Positions 18,569 to 28,070 of a stretch of DNA of 64,000 nucleotides are shown here, piece by piece (position 1 is the stretch's first letter; every line of letters starts with the position of its first letter). The DNA comes from Alistipes senegalensis. Its GTDB lineage: Bacteria > Bacteroidota > Bacteroidia > Bacteroidales > Rikenellaceae. The DNA lies in the NCBI GenBank assembly GCA_023664045.1, contig JAMPGH010000001.1, positions 426,589 to 490,588 on the forward strand. The letters are read 5' to 3'. The translations under genes and the position numbers were made by a program. The notes below the pieces were generated by a model. It searched no databases. It was not told the origin of the DNA and saw only the letters and a program-made list of their open reading frames with translations.

Positions 18569-19534
18569 TCATTGTACTAAGAGATTGCAGCCCCGGATCT
18601 CGGCGTGGTCGATGCGGCCGTCGATTTCGAACGAACCGTCGGCCAGCACGCGGCCTACGTCCTGCGTTTCGATGAAAGCGCACGACCAGAAGTTGGCCAA
18701 ATCCGTGATGTTCAGTCCCCCGCGCGAACCTGCCGGCAACCGGTCGAACGGATCATCGACATCGCGAACCGTTACGCGCATCCATGCCGGACAACGGAAG
18801 CGGTTGCCGCCGGCCGAATAAGCCTGCGACGTAAGCTCCGCCATGCCGTATTCCGAATGTATTTCACTTACTCCGAATGCGCTGCAAAGTATTTTGTGGA
18901 ACTCCTCCTTAGGCAGCTCCTCGCGATAGCCTTTCATGCCGCCGGTCTCCATGACGATCGTATCCTGAAGTCTCGGAGCATATTGCTCGGCCAGATTCCA
19001 CAGGGCATAGCTCACGCCCAACAGGATCTTCGGTTTCGGGTCATCGGCCATATCCTGCAAAAGCGCCTCGTAATCATCGAGATAGAAACCGCCCGAACCG
19101 CAGTCGGCGATCAACCGGTCTGCCATATAGACCAGCGAAGAACCTTTGCGCTGCAAATAATTGGGAAGCAAGGCATAGAGGCTCCAGCCAGACGGCTCGC
19201 CATAGAAAGTGCGGAACGATGCCCGGAATGCCTCCTCGTAGAGAGCCAGCGACCGCATCGGGTGGCGCGAGGGGATCATTCCGGTCGTGGCGCTCGAAGT
19301 GAAGACCGCCTCCGGCTCGCCCTTGCCGCAATAGATTTCATGCGTTTTGAACAACTCGATCGGCAAGTGCGGGATTTCGGCCGACGAACGGACCTCCGCC
19401 GCCCGGACGCCGATCAATGACAGATATTCGCGGTAGGGCGCGCATTCCGCCGCCTGCCGCCGGAATATCTCCAGCGCCGCCGCTTCGAATTCGGCGTCGG
19501 TCCGGGTCCGGAATATGTCGCATCGGTCGTTCAT
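18569..19534 (-). CDS. LuxE-like acyl-protein synthetase/acyl-activating enzyme
   Basis: A 321-aa member of the LuxE family (ANL-superfamily-like acyl-AMP ligases without a full C-terminal domain). Motifs are FTSSATTGMIPSRHP (about 89-103, the Ser/Thr/Gly-rich nucleotide-binding loop), GVSYALWNLAEQ (about 160) and EIHSEYGMAELTSQAYSAGG (about 218-237, matching the YGxTE adenylation motif). In luminous bacteria LuxE activates fatty acid for a reductase; no luxC or luxD is present here. The adjacent cytidylyltransferase points to modification of a surface sugar or lipid (inference). The start at 19534 is the best-placed ATG; an ATG at 19561 would add nine residues. Confidence 0.7.
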   Translation of the reverse strand: MNDRCDIFRTRTDAEFEAAALEIFRRQAAECAPYREYLSLIGVRAAEVRSSAEIPHLPIELFKTHEIYCGKGEPEAVFTSSATTGMIPSRHPMRSLALYEEAFRASFRTFYGEPSGWSLYALLPNYLQRKGSSLVYMADRLIADCGSGGFYLDDYEALLQDMADDPKPKILLGVSYALWNLAEQYAPRLQDTIVMETGGMKGYREELPKEEFHKILCSAFGVSEIHSEYGMAELTSQAYSAGGNRFRCPAWMRVTVRDVDDPFDRLPAGSRGGLNITDLANFWSCAFIETQDVGRVLADGSFEIDGRIDHAEIRGCNLLVQ

Positions 19535-19651
19535 CGGTCGTTCTCTGCGAGGATTATCCATTCGCCGGCTTCCTTTGCCCCGACATGCTTGATAACCCCC
19601 GGCCGTGTCGATTTCAACAATCGGTATTTTATAATAGGTGATCGATAAAAC

Positions 19652-19681
19652 CATAATCGGAACCCGCAGGCTCCGATTATG
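19652..19681 (-). terminator. Terminator after thrS-infC
   Basis: A perfect 10-base inverted repeat (CATAATCGGA ... TCCGATTATG) with a 10-base loop, followed on the minus strand by GGTTTTATC. It lies 24 bases beyond the infC stop. Confidence 0.7.
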
Positions 19682-19704
19682 AATTTCCGAGTTGCTGCGA
19701 CCGG

Positions 19705-20325
19705 TTATTTTTTGGTTTTCGGCGCGAGCATCATGTTCATCTTCTTGCCGTCGAGTTTAGGCATCATCTCCACTTTGGCGACCTCTTCGAGATCGGTAGC
19801 GAAGCGCAGAAGCAGAATCTCGCCCTGCTCCTTGAAGACGATCGAACGGCCGCGGAAGAAGACGTAAGCCTTGACTTTCGCCCCCTCCTTGAGGAAGTTG
19901 GCCGCATGCTTGAGCTTGAAGTTATAGTCGTGGTCGTCGGTCTGGGGTCCGAAACGGATCTCCTTGATCGTAACCTTGACTTGATTGGCTTTCAGCTCCT
20001 TCGCTTTCTTCTTCTGCTGGTAGAGGAACTTCTGATAGTCGGCGATGCGGCAGACGGGAGGATCGGCTTTGGGCGAGATTTCGATCAGGTCGAGTTCCAT
20101 TTCGTCGGCCAGACGCAACGCGTCGCGGATCGACAGAACCTGCGGCTGTTCGATGTTTTCGCCTACCACGCGTACTTCCGGAGCGGTGATCTCCGAGTTG
20201 ATGCGGTGGGGATTCTCCTTGACGGGCGGGCGACGCCCGTAATTGCCGTTGGCCGGTCTCGGCCGGTTGTTCCCGGGGTTGAACGGCCTCGGCGGGAACG
20301 GTTTCGGTGCTGCGATAGTTGTAAT
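19705..20325 (-). CDS. infC: Translation initiation factor IF-3, apparent AUU start
   Basis: IF-3 keeps ribosomal subunits apart and checks the initiator tRNA-start codon match. Conserved N-domain ([51 protein letters not shown]) and C-domain ([20 protein letters not shown]) are present. The conserved sequence begins well upstream of the first in-frame ATG. Reading back, an in-frame TAA sits just before codons CAA TTT AAA TAC, and the first plausible initiator is ATT at 20325-20323 (then ACA ACT ATC GCA). That gives 206 aa with a Pro/Asn/Arg-rich N-terminal extension. AUU is the classic autoregulated infC start in E. coli. The gene is 50 bases after thrS. Confidence 0.9.
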   Translation of the reverse strand: MTTIAAPKPFPPRPFNPGNNRPRPANGNYGRRPPVKENPHRINSEITAPEVRVVGENIEQPQVLSIRDALRLADEMELDLIEISPKADPPVCRIADYQKFLYQQKKKAKELKANQVKVTIKEIRFGPQTDDHDYNFKLKHAANFLKEGAKVKAYVFFRGRSIVFKEQGEILLLRFATDLEEVAKVEMMPKLDGKKMNMMLAPKTKK

Positions 20326-20375
20326 GTATTTAAATTGTTACACGTCGGTCGGTGTTCCGGCAGAACAGCGGACCG

Positions 20376-22328
20376 TTACTCTTTTTTCAGTTTGTTGGCT
20401 TCCGTTTCGGCCTTGACCTGCGCCGCGATGCGATCGCGGAATGCTTCCATCGACATCTGGCCCTGATCGCCCTCGCCTTGCGCGCGAACGGAGACCAGCC
20501 CTTCGGCCGCTTCCTTCTCTCCGACGATCAACAGATAAGGGATGCGCTTGAGTTCGTTGTCGCGGATCTTGCGTCCGATCTTCTCGTTGCGGTCGTCGAT
20601 CTGAGCCCGGATGTCGCTGGAGGTCAGGAAGTCGACGACCTGCTGCGCATAGTCGTTGAACTTCTCCGAAATAGGCAGGACCACCACCGGATCGGGCGAG
20701 AGCCACAGCGGGAATTTACCGCCCGTATGCTCCAGAAGCACCGCGACGAAGCGCTCCATCGAACCGAACGGCGCGCGGTGGATCATGATCGGGCGGTGCT
20801 GCTTGTCGTCGGCGCCCTTGTAGGTCAGATCGAAGCGTTCGGGCAAGTTGTAGTCCACCTGAATGGTACCCAGCTGCCACTTGCGGCCGATGGCATCCTT
20901 GACCATGAAGTCGAGCTTCGGGCCGTAGAATGCGGCCTCGCCGTACTCCACCACCGTATTCAATCCTTTCTCTTTCGCCGCCTGCATGATCGCCGACTCG
21001 GCTTTTTCCCAGTTTTCGTCGGAGCCGATATACTTCTCCTTGTTATGGGGATCGCGCAGCGAAATCTGTGCCGTGTAGCTGTCGAACTTCAAGGTCCGGA
21101 AGATGTAGAGCACGATGTCGATCACGCGCTCGAACTCCTCCAACAACTGGTCCGGACGCACGAACAAGTGGGCGTCGTCCTGCGTGAATCCGCGGACGCG
21201 CGTCAGTCCGTGCAGCTCGCCCGACTGTTCGTAGCGATAGACCGTACCGAACTCGGCCAGCCGCACGGGCAGCTCCTTGTAGGAACGGGGCTTCGAGCGG
21301 TAGATTTCGCAGTGGTGCGGGCAGTTCATCGGCTTGAGCAGGTATTCCTCGCCCTCGATCGGGGTGTGGATCGGCTGAAACGAATCCTTGCCGTATTTGG
21401 CATAGTGGCCCGACGTTACGTAGAGCTCCTTGTTGCCGATATGGGGCGTGATGACCTGCTGGTAGCCGTATTCCTTCTGGACGCCGCGCAGGAACTGCTC
21501 CAGCCGGTCGCGCAGGGCGGCGCCTTTCGGCAGCCAGAGAGGCAGACCCTGACCCACGCGCTGCGAGAAGGTGAAGAGTTCCAGATCCTTGCCCAGCTTG
21601 CGGTGGTCGCGCTTCTTGGCCTCCTCCATCATTGCGAGGTATTCGTCGAGCATCGACTTCTTGGGGAACGTGATGCCGTAGATACGGGTCAGCATCTTGT
21701 TCTTCTCGTTGCCGCGCCAATAGGCACCCGCCACGGAGGTGAGTTTGATCGCCTTGATGTAACCTGTATTGGGGATATGCGGACCGCGGCAAAGGTCCGT
21801 GAAGGCGCCGTTCGAGTAGAACGAGATCGTGCCGTCCTCCAGATCGGAGATCAGCTCCACCTTATATTGGTCCCCCTTCTCGGTGAAAGTCTTCAGCGCT
21901 TCGGCTTTGGGCACTTCGCGGCGGATCAGCTCCTCCTTGTTGCGCGAAAGCTCCAGCATCTTCTGCTCGATCTTCTCCAGATCGGCCTCGGTGATGGGTT
22001 CCGGACAGTCCACGTCGTAGTAGAATCCGTTCTCGATAGCCGGGCCGATGCCGAACTTGATGCCCGGATAGAGGGCTTCGAGCGCTTCGGCCAGCAGGTG
22101 CGACGAGGTGTGCCAGAAAGCGTGCTTGCCTTCGGCATCGTCCCATTTGTAGAATTTGACCGAGGCGTCCTCCTCGATCGGGCGCATCATGTCGACCGTC
22201 GCGCCGTTTACCGAAGCGGCCAAAGAGTCGGCAGCTAAACGAGGGCTGATGCTCTCCGCGATCCGGTAGGCCGTGGTTCCCTTCTCGAACTCGCGCCGGG
22301 AGCCGTCGGGAAAAGTGATTTTGATCAT
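20376..22328 (-). CDS. thrS: Threonine-tRNA ligase
   Basis: Class II aminoacyl-tRNA synthetase, 650 aa. Domains in order: TGS (residues 1-62), second additional/editing domain with the [11 protein letters not shown] zinc motif and the later CxGPH-type site [11 protein letters not shown] (about 64-225), catalytic core (about 245-535) with motif 2 [13 protein letters not shown] and motif 3 [16 protein letters not shown], and C-terminal anticodon-binding domain ([10 protein letters not shown] onward). [10 protein letters not shown] contains the catalytic zinc Cys. The start at 22328 ([10 protein letters not shown]) was chosen by homology. It heads the thrS-infC operon, a conserved arrangement. 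Confidence 0.97.
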   Translation of the reverse strand: MIKITFPDGSRREFEKGTTAYRIAESISPRLAADSLAASVNGATVDMMRPIEEDASVKFYKWDDAEGKHAFWHTSSHLLAEALEALYPGIKFGIGPAIENGFYYDVDCPEPITEADLEKIEQKMLELSRNKEELIRREVPKAEALKTFTEKGDQYKVELISDLEDGTISFYSNGAFTDLCRGPHIPNTGYIKAIKLTSVAGAYWRGNEKNKMLTRIYGITFPKKSMLDEYLAMMEEAKKRDHRKLGKDLELFTFSQRVGQGLPLWLPKGAALRDRLEQFLRGVQKEYGYQQVITPHIGNKELYVTSGHYAKYGKDSFQPIHTPIEGEEYLLKPMNCPHHCEIYRSKPRSYKELPVRLAEFGTVYRYEQSGELHGLTRVRGFTQDDAHLFVRPDQLLEEFERVIDIVLYIFRTLKFDSYTAQISLRDPHNKEKYIGSDENWEKAESAIMQAAKEKGLNTVVEYGEAAFYGPKLDFMVKDAIGRKWQLGTIQVDYNLPERFDLTYKGADDKQHRPIMIHRAPFGSMERFVAVLLEHTGGKFPLWLSPDPVVVLPISEKFNDYAQQVVDFLTSSDIRAQIDDRNEKIGRKIRDNELKRIPYLLIVGEKEAAEGLVSVRAQGEGDQGQMSMEAFRDRIAAQVKAETEANKLKKE

Positions 22329-22411
22329 TGCGTTTATCGAATTGGTTTTCGAGGTTTTGCGACGCTTCCGCAATTACGAGACGGAATACGCCGCCGGTTC
22401 CCCGTACGTTG

Positions 22412-22419
22412 CAAAGTTA
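22412..22419 (-). promoter_or_regulatory. -7 box of the thrS-infC promoter
   Basis: TAACTTTG on the minus strand, 84-91 bases before the thrS start and overlapping the last codons of pdxA. No clear -33 TTTG is visible at the usual distance. Confidence 0.45.
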
Positions 22420-23580
22420 CGATATTTCTTCTTTACTTCGTTGCTTTTCAGCCGGAAAATCGCATTCCGGGCCGCTGCTCTCTTTCCGCGCGCGCATGTC
22501 CCGGGGCGCATGGTCGCGCGTATCCCGATTGTTGCGGTCGCGCTCCCGCTCGGCCCGGGGCAGCGGATCGGCCGACCAGCGGGCATGGGCCCGGCGCTTT
22601 TCCACGATGTCGATGGCTGCATAGATGGCGTTGCGCATAGACTGGGCGTCGGCCTTGTCGCGGCCTGCGATGTCGAATGCCGTGCCGTGGTCGGGCGAGG
22701 TGCGGACGGCCGCAAGTCCCGCCGTGAAGTTCACGCCGTCGGGCGAAAGGCTCTTGAAAGGCGCCAGTCCCTGATCGTGGTACATGGCCAAGATGCCGTC
22801 GTAACGCGTATAGGCGTCGCCGGCGAAGAGGCCGTCCGCCGCAAAGGGACCGAATGCCAGAATGCCCTTTTCGTAGGCCTCCCCGATCGCCGGACGGATG
22901 ATCTCCTCCTCTTCGGTGCCCAGCAGACCGCCGTCGCCCGCATGGGGATTGAGCGCCATGACGGCGATGCGGGGTTCCACGACGCCGAAGTCCGCGACAA
23001 GCGTGCGGCGCATGGTCTCCAGATCCTTTACGATCTTCTCCCGGGTGATGCTGCGGCTGATCTCCGAAACCGGGATATGCTTCGTTACCAGCCCGATGCG
23101 CAGAATATCGCTGCACATGATCATCAGAGGCTCCCCCTCCAGTTCGGCTCCCAGATACTCCGTATGGCCCGTGTAGCGGAAGTCGTCGCTCTGCACGCTC
23201 TCCTTGTCGAAAGGCGCCGTTACGATCGCATCGAGCTCTCCCGCTTTCAGCTCCTCCACGGCCCGGCGCAGCGCCTCTACCGCCGCACGGCCCGCCTCGG
23301 GCGTCGCCTTGCCCGGCGCGATCTGCTCCACGTCGCCGCAGGCCACGATGTTGACCTTGCCGCGGCGCGCTTCCCGGGCCGCAGCGACCGGGACGAAAGT
23401 CGTCTCTTCCAAGTCGGCGATCGTTCGGCGGTAGTGGTCGGCCGCTTTCGGCGACCCGTAGATCACCGGCGTGCACAATTCGGTCATGCGGGCATCGGAG
23501 AGCGCCTTGAGGATCACCTCCCAGCCGATGCCGTTGGGATCGCCTTGCGCGATGCCTATTTTGAGTCTGTGTTCGGACAT
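22417..23580 (-). CDS. pdxA: 4-hydroxythreonine-4-phosphate dehydrogenase
   Basis: NAD-dependent, divalent-metal enzyme of pyridoxal-phosphate synthesis (DXP-dependent route). IGIAQGDPNGIGWEVILKAL (about 8-27) is the family start. The metal-binding histidines lie in YTGHTEYLG, LNPHAGDGGLLG and MYHDQGLAPFKSL. The product is 387 aa, about 40 residues longer than usual because of a charged C-terminal tail (RAERERDRNNRDTRDHAPRD region) that overlaps the thrS promoter. The tail may be non-essential. The start is at 23580; further upstream the frame has no family similarity. Confidence 0.93.
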   Translation of the reverse strand: MSEHRLKIGIAQGDPNGIGWEVILKALSDARMTELCTPVIYGSPKAADHYRRTIADLEETTFVPVAAAREARRGKVNIVACGDVEQIAPGKATPEAGRAAVEALRRAVEELKAGELDAIVTAPFDKESVQSDDFRYTGHTEYLGAELEGEPLMIMCSDILRIGLVTKHIPVSEISRSITREKIVKDLETMRRTLVADFGVVEPRIAVMALNPHAGDGGLLGTEEEEIIRPAIGEAYEKGILAFGPFAADGLFAGDAYTRYDGILAMYHDQGLAPFKSLSPDGVNFTAGLAAVRTSPDHGTAFDIAGRDKADAQSMRNAIYAAIDIVEKRRAHARWSADPLPRAERERDRNNRDTRDHAPRDMRARKESSGPECDFPAEKQRSKEEIS

Positions 23581-23635
23581 AACTTGTTTCGTTGGCGGAA
23601 GAAGATTCCGCGGTTGTTTTCCGTTTCCAAAATTA

Positions 23636-23643
23636 CAAAGATA
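23636..23643 (-). promoter_or_regulatory. -7 box upstream of pdxA
   Basis: TATCTTTG on the minus strand, 56 bases before the pdxA ATG. The -33 element is not obvious. Confidence 0.45.
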
Positions 23644-23780
23644 GATAAAAATCACAAAACGAATCGTTTCCGGAGCGAAAAGTTTGCCGGAGTCCGCTTT
23701 TTTCGTCGGATCGCTTCCGGAGAGAGGATTTTCGGATTTTCGGCTTCGCGAAGCCCCATCGCCTTTCGCCTTATTTTTCG

Positions 23781-23815
23781 TATTTTTGACTTTGTCGAAG
23801 ATACTTCCGCTCGGC
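23781..23815 (+). promoter_or_regulatory. Promoter -7 box and leader hairpin (copy 2 of the recurring module)
   Basis: TATTTTTG (23781-23788) is followed by a hairpin whose arms are GTCGA (23794) and TCGGC (ending 23815) around an AGATACT-containing loop. A second -7-like TACCTTTA lies at 23854-23861, closer to recF. Confidence 0.5.
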
Positions 23816-23885
23816 AATGCTCGAATCGATTTGGCATTGCACTCGCTTATTCGTACCTTTACACCCTGAAACACCGCTGCACGCC

Positions 23886-25016
23886 ATGCGTCTGAAAAAA
23901 CTATCGCTGCTCGATTTCAAGAACATCGCCCGTCAGGAACTCTCGTTCTGCGACGGGGCGAATTGTCTGGTGGGCGACAACGGCGCCGGAAAGACCAACG
24001 TGGTGGACGCGGTCCACTACCTTTCGATGTGCAAGTCCTCGCTGCCGATGACCGACACGCAGAGCATCCGGCACGGGGCGGAGGGTTTCCTGATCGAGGG
24101 ACATTATCTCTCCGACGCAGAGAAAACCGAGCGGGTGATCTGCTCCTTCTCACGCAAGGGAGGCAAGGTCCTCAAGCGCAACGGCAAGGAGTACGAGCGG
24201 CTCTCCGACCACGTGGGGCTGGTGCCCGCGGTGATCGTCTCGCCCGCCGACGGCGCGCTGATCAGCGACGCGGCCGACGAGCGGCGCCGCTACTTGAACG
24301 CCTGCATCTCGCAGCTCGACCGCGGCTACCTGCACACCGTCATGCGCTACAACGCCGTGCTGGCCGAACGCAACCGCCTGCTCAAGATGCAGCCCGACGA
24401 AACGATGCTCTCGATCTACGACCGCCAGCTCACGGAGCACGGCACGAAAATCCATGCGGCGCGCGCGGCGTTCGTGGAGCGGCTGCAACCCGTGGTCGCC
24501 GAATATTACCGACGCCTCTCGGACGATCGCGAACAAGTGGAGCTGCACTACAAGTCGGAGCTCAACGAGCGGCCGTTCGAGGAGATCCTGCAGGCCGCCC
24601 GCCAGAAAGATCTGGTGAACGAATTCACCACCTCGGGCATCCACCGCGACGATCTGGTGCTCCGCATCGGCGGCTACCCCCTGCGCAAATACGGCTCGCA
24701 GGGACAGCAGAAGTCGTTCTTGATCGCCCTCAAGCTGGCGCAGTACGCCATCGTGGCCGAAGCGTGCGGCGAGCGTCCGATCCTGCTGCTGGACGACCTG
24801 TTCGACAAGCTGGACGCCGGACGCGTGGAACAGCTGATCCGGCTGGTCGCCGACGACGCTTTCGGCCAGATATTCATCACCGACTGCAACCCGACGCGGC
24901 TGAAAGCGATCCTCGACAAGGCCGGCGGCGAATACGCCCTCTTCCTGGTGGAGAACGGCGAGATCCGCACCTCCGACGACGCACACGAAGAATCCGCAAC
25001 CCCCGACGCACCATGA
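23886..25016 (+). CDS. recF: DNA replication/repair protein RecF
   Basis: ABC-type ATPase that loads RecA at gapped DNA together with RecO and RecR; recR is also in this window (32870). The protein has 376 aa. It starts MRLKKLSLLDFKNIARQELS, with Walker A GDNGAGKTNVVDA (about 35-47), signature-like KYGSQGQQKSFLIALKLAQ (about 275-293) and Walker B RPILLLDDLFDKLDAGR (about 298-314). The ATG at 23886 fits the family start. The stop overlaps the start of the DUF721 gene (ATGA), so the two are coupled. Confidence 0.95.
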   Translation: MRLKKLSLLDFKNIARQELSFCDGANCLVGDNGAGKTNVVDAVHYLSMCKSSLPMTDTQSIRHGAEGFLIEGHYLSDAEKTERVICSFSRKGGKVLKRNGKEYERLSDHVGLVPAVIVSPADGALISDAADERRRYLNACISQLDRGYLHTVMRYNAVLAERNRLLKMQPDETMLSIYDRQLTEHGTKIHAARAAFVERLQPVVAEYYRRLSDDREQVELHYKSELNERPFEEILQAARQKDLVNEFTTSGIHRDDLVLRIGGYPLRKYGSQGQQKSFLIALKLAQYAIVAEACGERPILLLDDLFDKLDAGRVEQLIRLVADDAFGQIFITDCNPTRLKAILDKAGGEYALFLVENGEIRTSDDAHEESATPDAP

Positions 25017-25303
25017 GACGCACGAAAACCATGCTGATGGGCGACCTGTTGGAGGAGTTTTTTCGCCGCCCTTACGTCGCCGCCAAAGTCGCCGAGGGCA
25101 AGCTGCCCGAGACATGGCGCGCCATCGTCGGCGACCGGGCCGCCGACCTGACGACGGAACTGCGGCTCGAGAAACATATCCTGCATGTCCGCATCCGGTC
25201 GAGCGTCCTGCGGCACGAGCTTTTCTGCCAGCGCGACGCTCTGGGCGAGGAGATCAACCGCCGCTCGGGCGTGCGGATCGTCAACGCGGTAATCATCCGA
25301 TAG
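25013..25303 (+). CDS. DUF721 (DciA-like) small protein
   Basis: A 96-aa basic protein beginning MRRTKTMLMGDLLEEFFRR. It contains the DUF721 pattern LPETWRAIVGDRAADLTTEL and LHVRIRSSVLRHELFCQRDAL. DUF721 proteins include DciA, the ancestral loader of the replicative helicase DnaB, and in many genomes lie next to recF or dnaA. That role is plausible here but not shown. The start overlaps the recF stop by four bases and a strong terminator follows the stop. Confidence 0.75.
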   Translation: MRRTKTMLMGDLLEEFFRRPYVAAKVAEGKLPETWRAIVGDRAADLTTELRLEKHILHVRIRSSVLRHELFCQRDALGEEINRRSGVRIVNAVIIR

Positions 25304-25309
25304 ATACTG

Positions 25310-25349
25310 AAAAAGCGAGGGAATCCGACGACGGATTCCCTCGCTTTTT
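25310..25349 (+). terminator. Strong terminator after recF-DUF721
   Basis: An 18-base arm starting AAAAAGCGAGGGAATCCG pairs perfectly with its complement across a four-base loop and ends in a T-run. The A-run on the other side makes it usable from the nrdJ side too. Confidence 0.9.
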
Positions 25350-25380
25350 CGGGTACCTTTCTTTCAGGATCCGGTTTTCT

Positions 25381-25507
25381 TCGCTTCCGGCCCCTCTCTC
25401 GGCTTTTTCGGGCTTCAGTCCCTCTCAGCCCCCTTTCGGGCCCCTCTCTTTTCGGACCCCTCTCACGCAGGGCCCCTCTCACGCAGGCCCCCTCTCACTC
25501 AGGCCCC
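25381..25507 (-). repeat. Pyrimidine-rich tandem repeat between recF operon and nrdJ
   Basis: Short units of CCCCTCTC(A/T)CGCAGG type repeat irregularly up to the nrdJ 3' end. Read on the minus strand this is the same purine-rich GAGAGGGG class as at 8836 and 16257. It lies downstream of nrdJ in nrdJ's sense. Confidence 0.65.
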
Positions 25508-25517
25508 CGCGGCGGTA

Positions 25518-28070
25518 TCAGCCGCACTTGGAGTAGCCGCAGGACATGCAGGTCAGGCAGCCGTTCTGATAGGCCATGTTTTCCTGCCCGCACGAGGGGC
25601 ATTTGCCTTTGGACTTGGTGCCGTCGGCGATATACTGCTTGAGGGCGCGGCAGACGCCGGTTTTCCACGTGTTGATCGACTCGCTGTCGAGGTGCAGCGA
25701 CTCGATGAGCGAGACGGTTTTCTCGATGGGCATGCCGTGGCGCAACACGCCCGAAATGAGCTTGGCGTAGTTCCAGAACTCCTCGTCGAAGAGACGCGAG
25801 ATGCCGCCGATGGTGTTGATGTAGCCGTAGCGGTCCTTGTACTGGAAGTCGTAGCGCTTGGTGCCGTCCTCCTCGCGGACCTTGATGATGAAGCCTTTGG
25901 TGATCTTGCGGGGGATGTACATGGCATCCTCCTCCACCTTGCCGGTGAAGACCTCGTAGGGACGTCCGTCCTGCAGGCCGACGAAGGCGATCCAGTCCTC
26001 CGAACCGTTCTTGAAACGCACGATGTCGGCCGGAATCGACTTCGGGCGCTTGGGCGCCTGTCCGGGGTGCTCCTCGCATTTGCGCTTCGACTTGGAACTC
26101 TTGTCGAGCAGCACGCCCTCGCGGCAGCCGTCGCGATAGACCGTAACGCCCTTGCAGCCGCACTCCCAAGCCGTACGATAGACGTCGGCGACGAGGGCTT
26201 CGGAGACGTTGTTGGGGAGGTTGACCGTTACCGAGATCGAGTGGTCGACCCACTTCTGGATCGCACCCTGCATCTTGACCTTCGCCACCCAGTCGATGTC
26301 GTTGGCCGTGGCCTTGTAGTAGGGCGACGCCTCGACCCACTTTTGGAGTTCGGCGTCGGAGATCGACGCGAGTTTCGAGGTATCGTAGCCGTTGGCTTCG
26401 AGCCACCGGACGAAGTTGTGGTGGTAGACGTTGTACTCCTGGAACTTTTCGCCCGTTTCGTCCTCGAAGTCGACATGCGTGTCGTGGTCCGAGGGGTTGA
26501 TCTTGCGGCGCCGCTTGTAGACGGTGCGGAAGACGGGTTCGATGCCCGACGTGGTCTGCGACATGAGCGACGTGGTGCCCGTCGGGGCGATGGTCAGCAT
26601 GGCGATGTTGCGCCGTCCCTTCTCGACCATCTCGGCGTAGAGCTCCGGATCGGCCTCGCGGATGCGGGCGATCATGGGGTTGTCCTTCTCTTTGGCGGCA
26701 TCGTAGACCGAGAAAGCGCCGCGCTCGCCGGCCATCTTCACCGAGGCGCGGTAGGCCTCGACGGCCAGCGTCTTCTGCACTTCGACGGCGAAGGCGATCG
26801 CCTCCTCGGAACCGTAGCGCAGACCCAGCGCGGCGAGCATGTCGCCCTCGGCCGTGATGCCCAGACCGGTGCGGCGCCCCTTGAGGGCCATCGTGCGGAT
26901 CTTCTTCCACAGATCGAGCTCCACGCGGCGCACATCCTCGTCCTCGGGGTCGGCAGCGATCTTCTCGATGATGAGCTCGACCTTCTCCAGCTCCAGATCG
27001 ATGATGTCGTCCATCATGCGCATGGCTTTGGCGACATGCTCCTTGAATTTGGGGAAGTTGAACTCGGCCCGCTCGGTGAAAGGATCGTCGACATAGGAGA
27101 GCAGGTTGAGCGCCAAGAGACGGCACGAATCGTAGGGACACAGGGGAATCTCGCCGCAGGGGTTGGTCGAGACCGTAACGAAGCCCTCGTCGGCATAGCA
27201 GTCGGGGATGCTCTCGCGGATGATCGTATCCCAGAACAGCACGCCGGGTTCGGCGGATTTCCAAGCGTTGTGGATGATCTTCTCCCACAGCTTCCGGGCG
27301 TCGATCTGCTGCTCGTACTTCGGCGCATCGGAGACGATGGGGAACTGCTGGCGGTATTTCTTGCCGGCGATGGCGGCGCGCATGAACTCGTCGTCGATCT
27401 TGATCGAGACGTTGGCGCCCGTAACCTTGCCGGTGTCGACCTTCGCGTCGATGAAGCGCTCGGCATCGGGATGCTTGATCGAAAGCGAGAGCATCAGGGC
27501 TCCGCGGCGACCGTCCTGAGCCACCTCGCGCGTGGAGTTGGAGTAACGCTCCATGAAAGGCACGATGCCCGTGGAGGTGAGCGCCGAGTTGAGCACCGGG
27601 CTGCCCGTGGGGCGGATGTGCGAGAGATCGTGGCCCACGCCGCCGCGCCGCTTCATGAGCTGCACCTGCTCCTCGTCCATGCGGAAGATGCCGCCGTAGG
27701 AGTCGGCCGGATTCTTGTGGCCGATGACGAAACAGTTCGAGAGCGAGGCGACCTGGAAGTTGTTGCCGATGCCGGTCATCGGGCCGCCCTGCGGAATGAC
27801 GTAACGGAAGTGGTCCAACAAGGCGAAGATCTCGTCGGCGGACATGGGATCGGGATACTTCTTCTCGATGCGCTCGATCTCGGAGGCGATGCGCTCGTGC
27901 ATCTGCCGCGGCGACTTCTCGTAGATGTTGCCGAACGAATCCTTGAGGGCATACTTGCTGACCCACACCGTAGCGGCCAGATCGTCGCCGTCGAAGTAGA
28001 CTTTCGATTCGGCGACCGCGTCGTTGTAGTCGACTTTCTGCGGTGCCGGAGGATTAGTAACTTTTGCCAT
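25518..28070 (-). CDS. nrdJ: Adenosylcobalamin-dependent (class II) ribonucleoside-diphosphate reductase
   Basis: Class II ribonucleotide reductase that makes deoxyribonucleotides with a radical generated from coenzyme B12, independent of oxygen. The 850-aa protein starts MAKVTNPPAPQKVDYNDAVA. It has the barrel motifs NNFQVASLSNCFVIG, GGVGHDLSHIRPTG, NPCGEIPLCPYDSCRL (active-site Cys) and APTGTTSLMSQTTSGIEPVF. The C-terminus has paired cysteines (CPSCGQENMAYQNGCLTCMSCGYSKCG region), as in the zinc-ribbon and redox tail of the NrdJz form. The upstream extension of the frame to 30164 lies opposite the fumarase gene and is not coding. It has its own 450-base upstream region and no B12 riboswitch. 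Confidence 0.96.
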   Translation of the reverse strand: MAKVTNPPAPQKVDYNDAVAESKVYFDGDDLAATVWVSKYALKDSFGNIYEKSPRQMHERIASEIERIEKKYPDPMSADEIFALLDHFRYVIPQGGPMTGIGNNFQVASLSNCFVIGHKNPADSYGGIFRMDEEQVQLMKRRGGVGHDLSHIRPTGSPVLNSALTSTGIVPFMERYSNSTREVAQDGRRGALMLSLSIKHPDAERFIDAKVDTGKVTGANVSIKIDDEFMRAAIAGKKYRQQFPIVSDAPKYEQQIDARKLWEKIIHNAWKSAEPGVLFWDTIIRESIPDCYADEGFVTVSTNPCGEIPLCPYDSCRLLALNLLSYVDDPFTERAEFNFPKFKEHVAKAMRMMDDIIDLELEKVELIIEKIAADPEDEDVRRVELDLWKKIRTMALKGRRTGLGITAEGDMLAALGLRYGSEEAIAFAVEVQKTLAVEAYRASVKMAGERGAFSVYDAAKEKDNPMIARIREADPELYAEMVEKGRRNIAMLTIAPTGTTSLMSQTTSGIEPVFRTVYKRRRKINPSDHDTHVDFEDETGEKFQEYNVYHHNFVRWLEANGYDTSKLASISDAELQKWVEASPYYKATANDIDWVAKVKMQGAIQKWVDHSISVTVNLPNNVSEALVADVYRTAWECGCKGVTVYRDGCREGVLLDKSSKSKRKCEEHPGQAPKRPKSIPADIVRFKNGSEDWIAFVGLQDGRPYEVFTGKVEEDAMYIPRKITKGFIIKVREEDGTKRYDFQYKDRYGYINTIGGISRLFDEEFWNYAKLISGVLRHGMPIEKTVSLIESLHLDSESINTWKTGVCRALKQYIADGTKSKGKCPSCGQENMAYQNGCLTCMSCGYSKCG

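Noticed and set aside
19536-19654. Short open frame upstream of the LuxE-like gene, ending at its start
   Set aside because: About 40 codons with no recognisable start or family. It may be a gene remnant, but the evidence is too thin.
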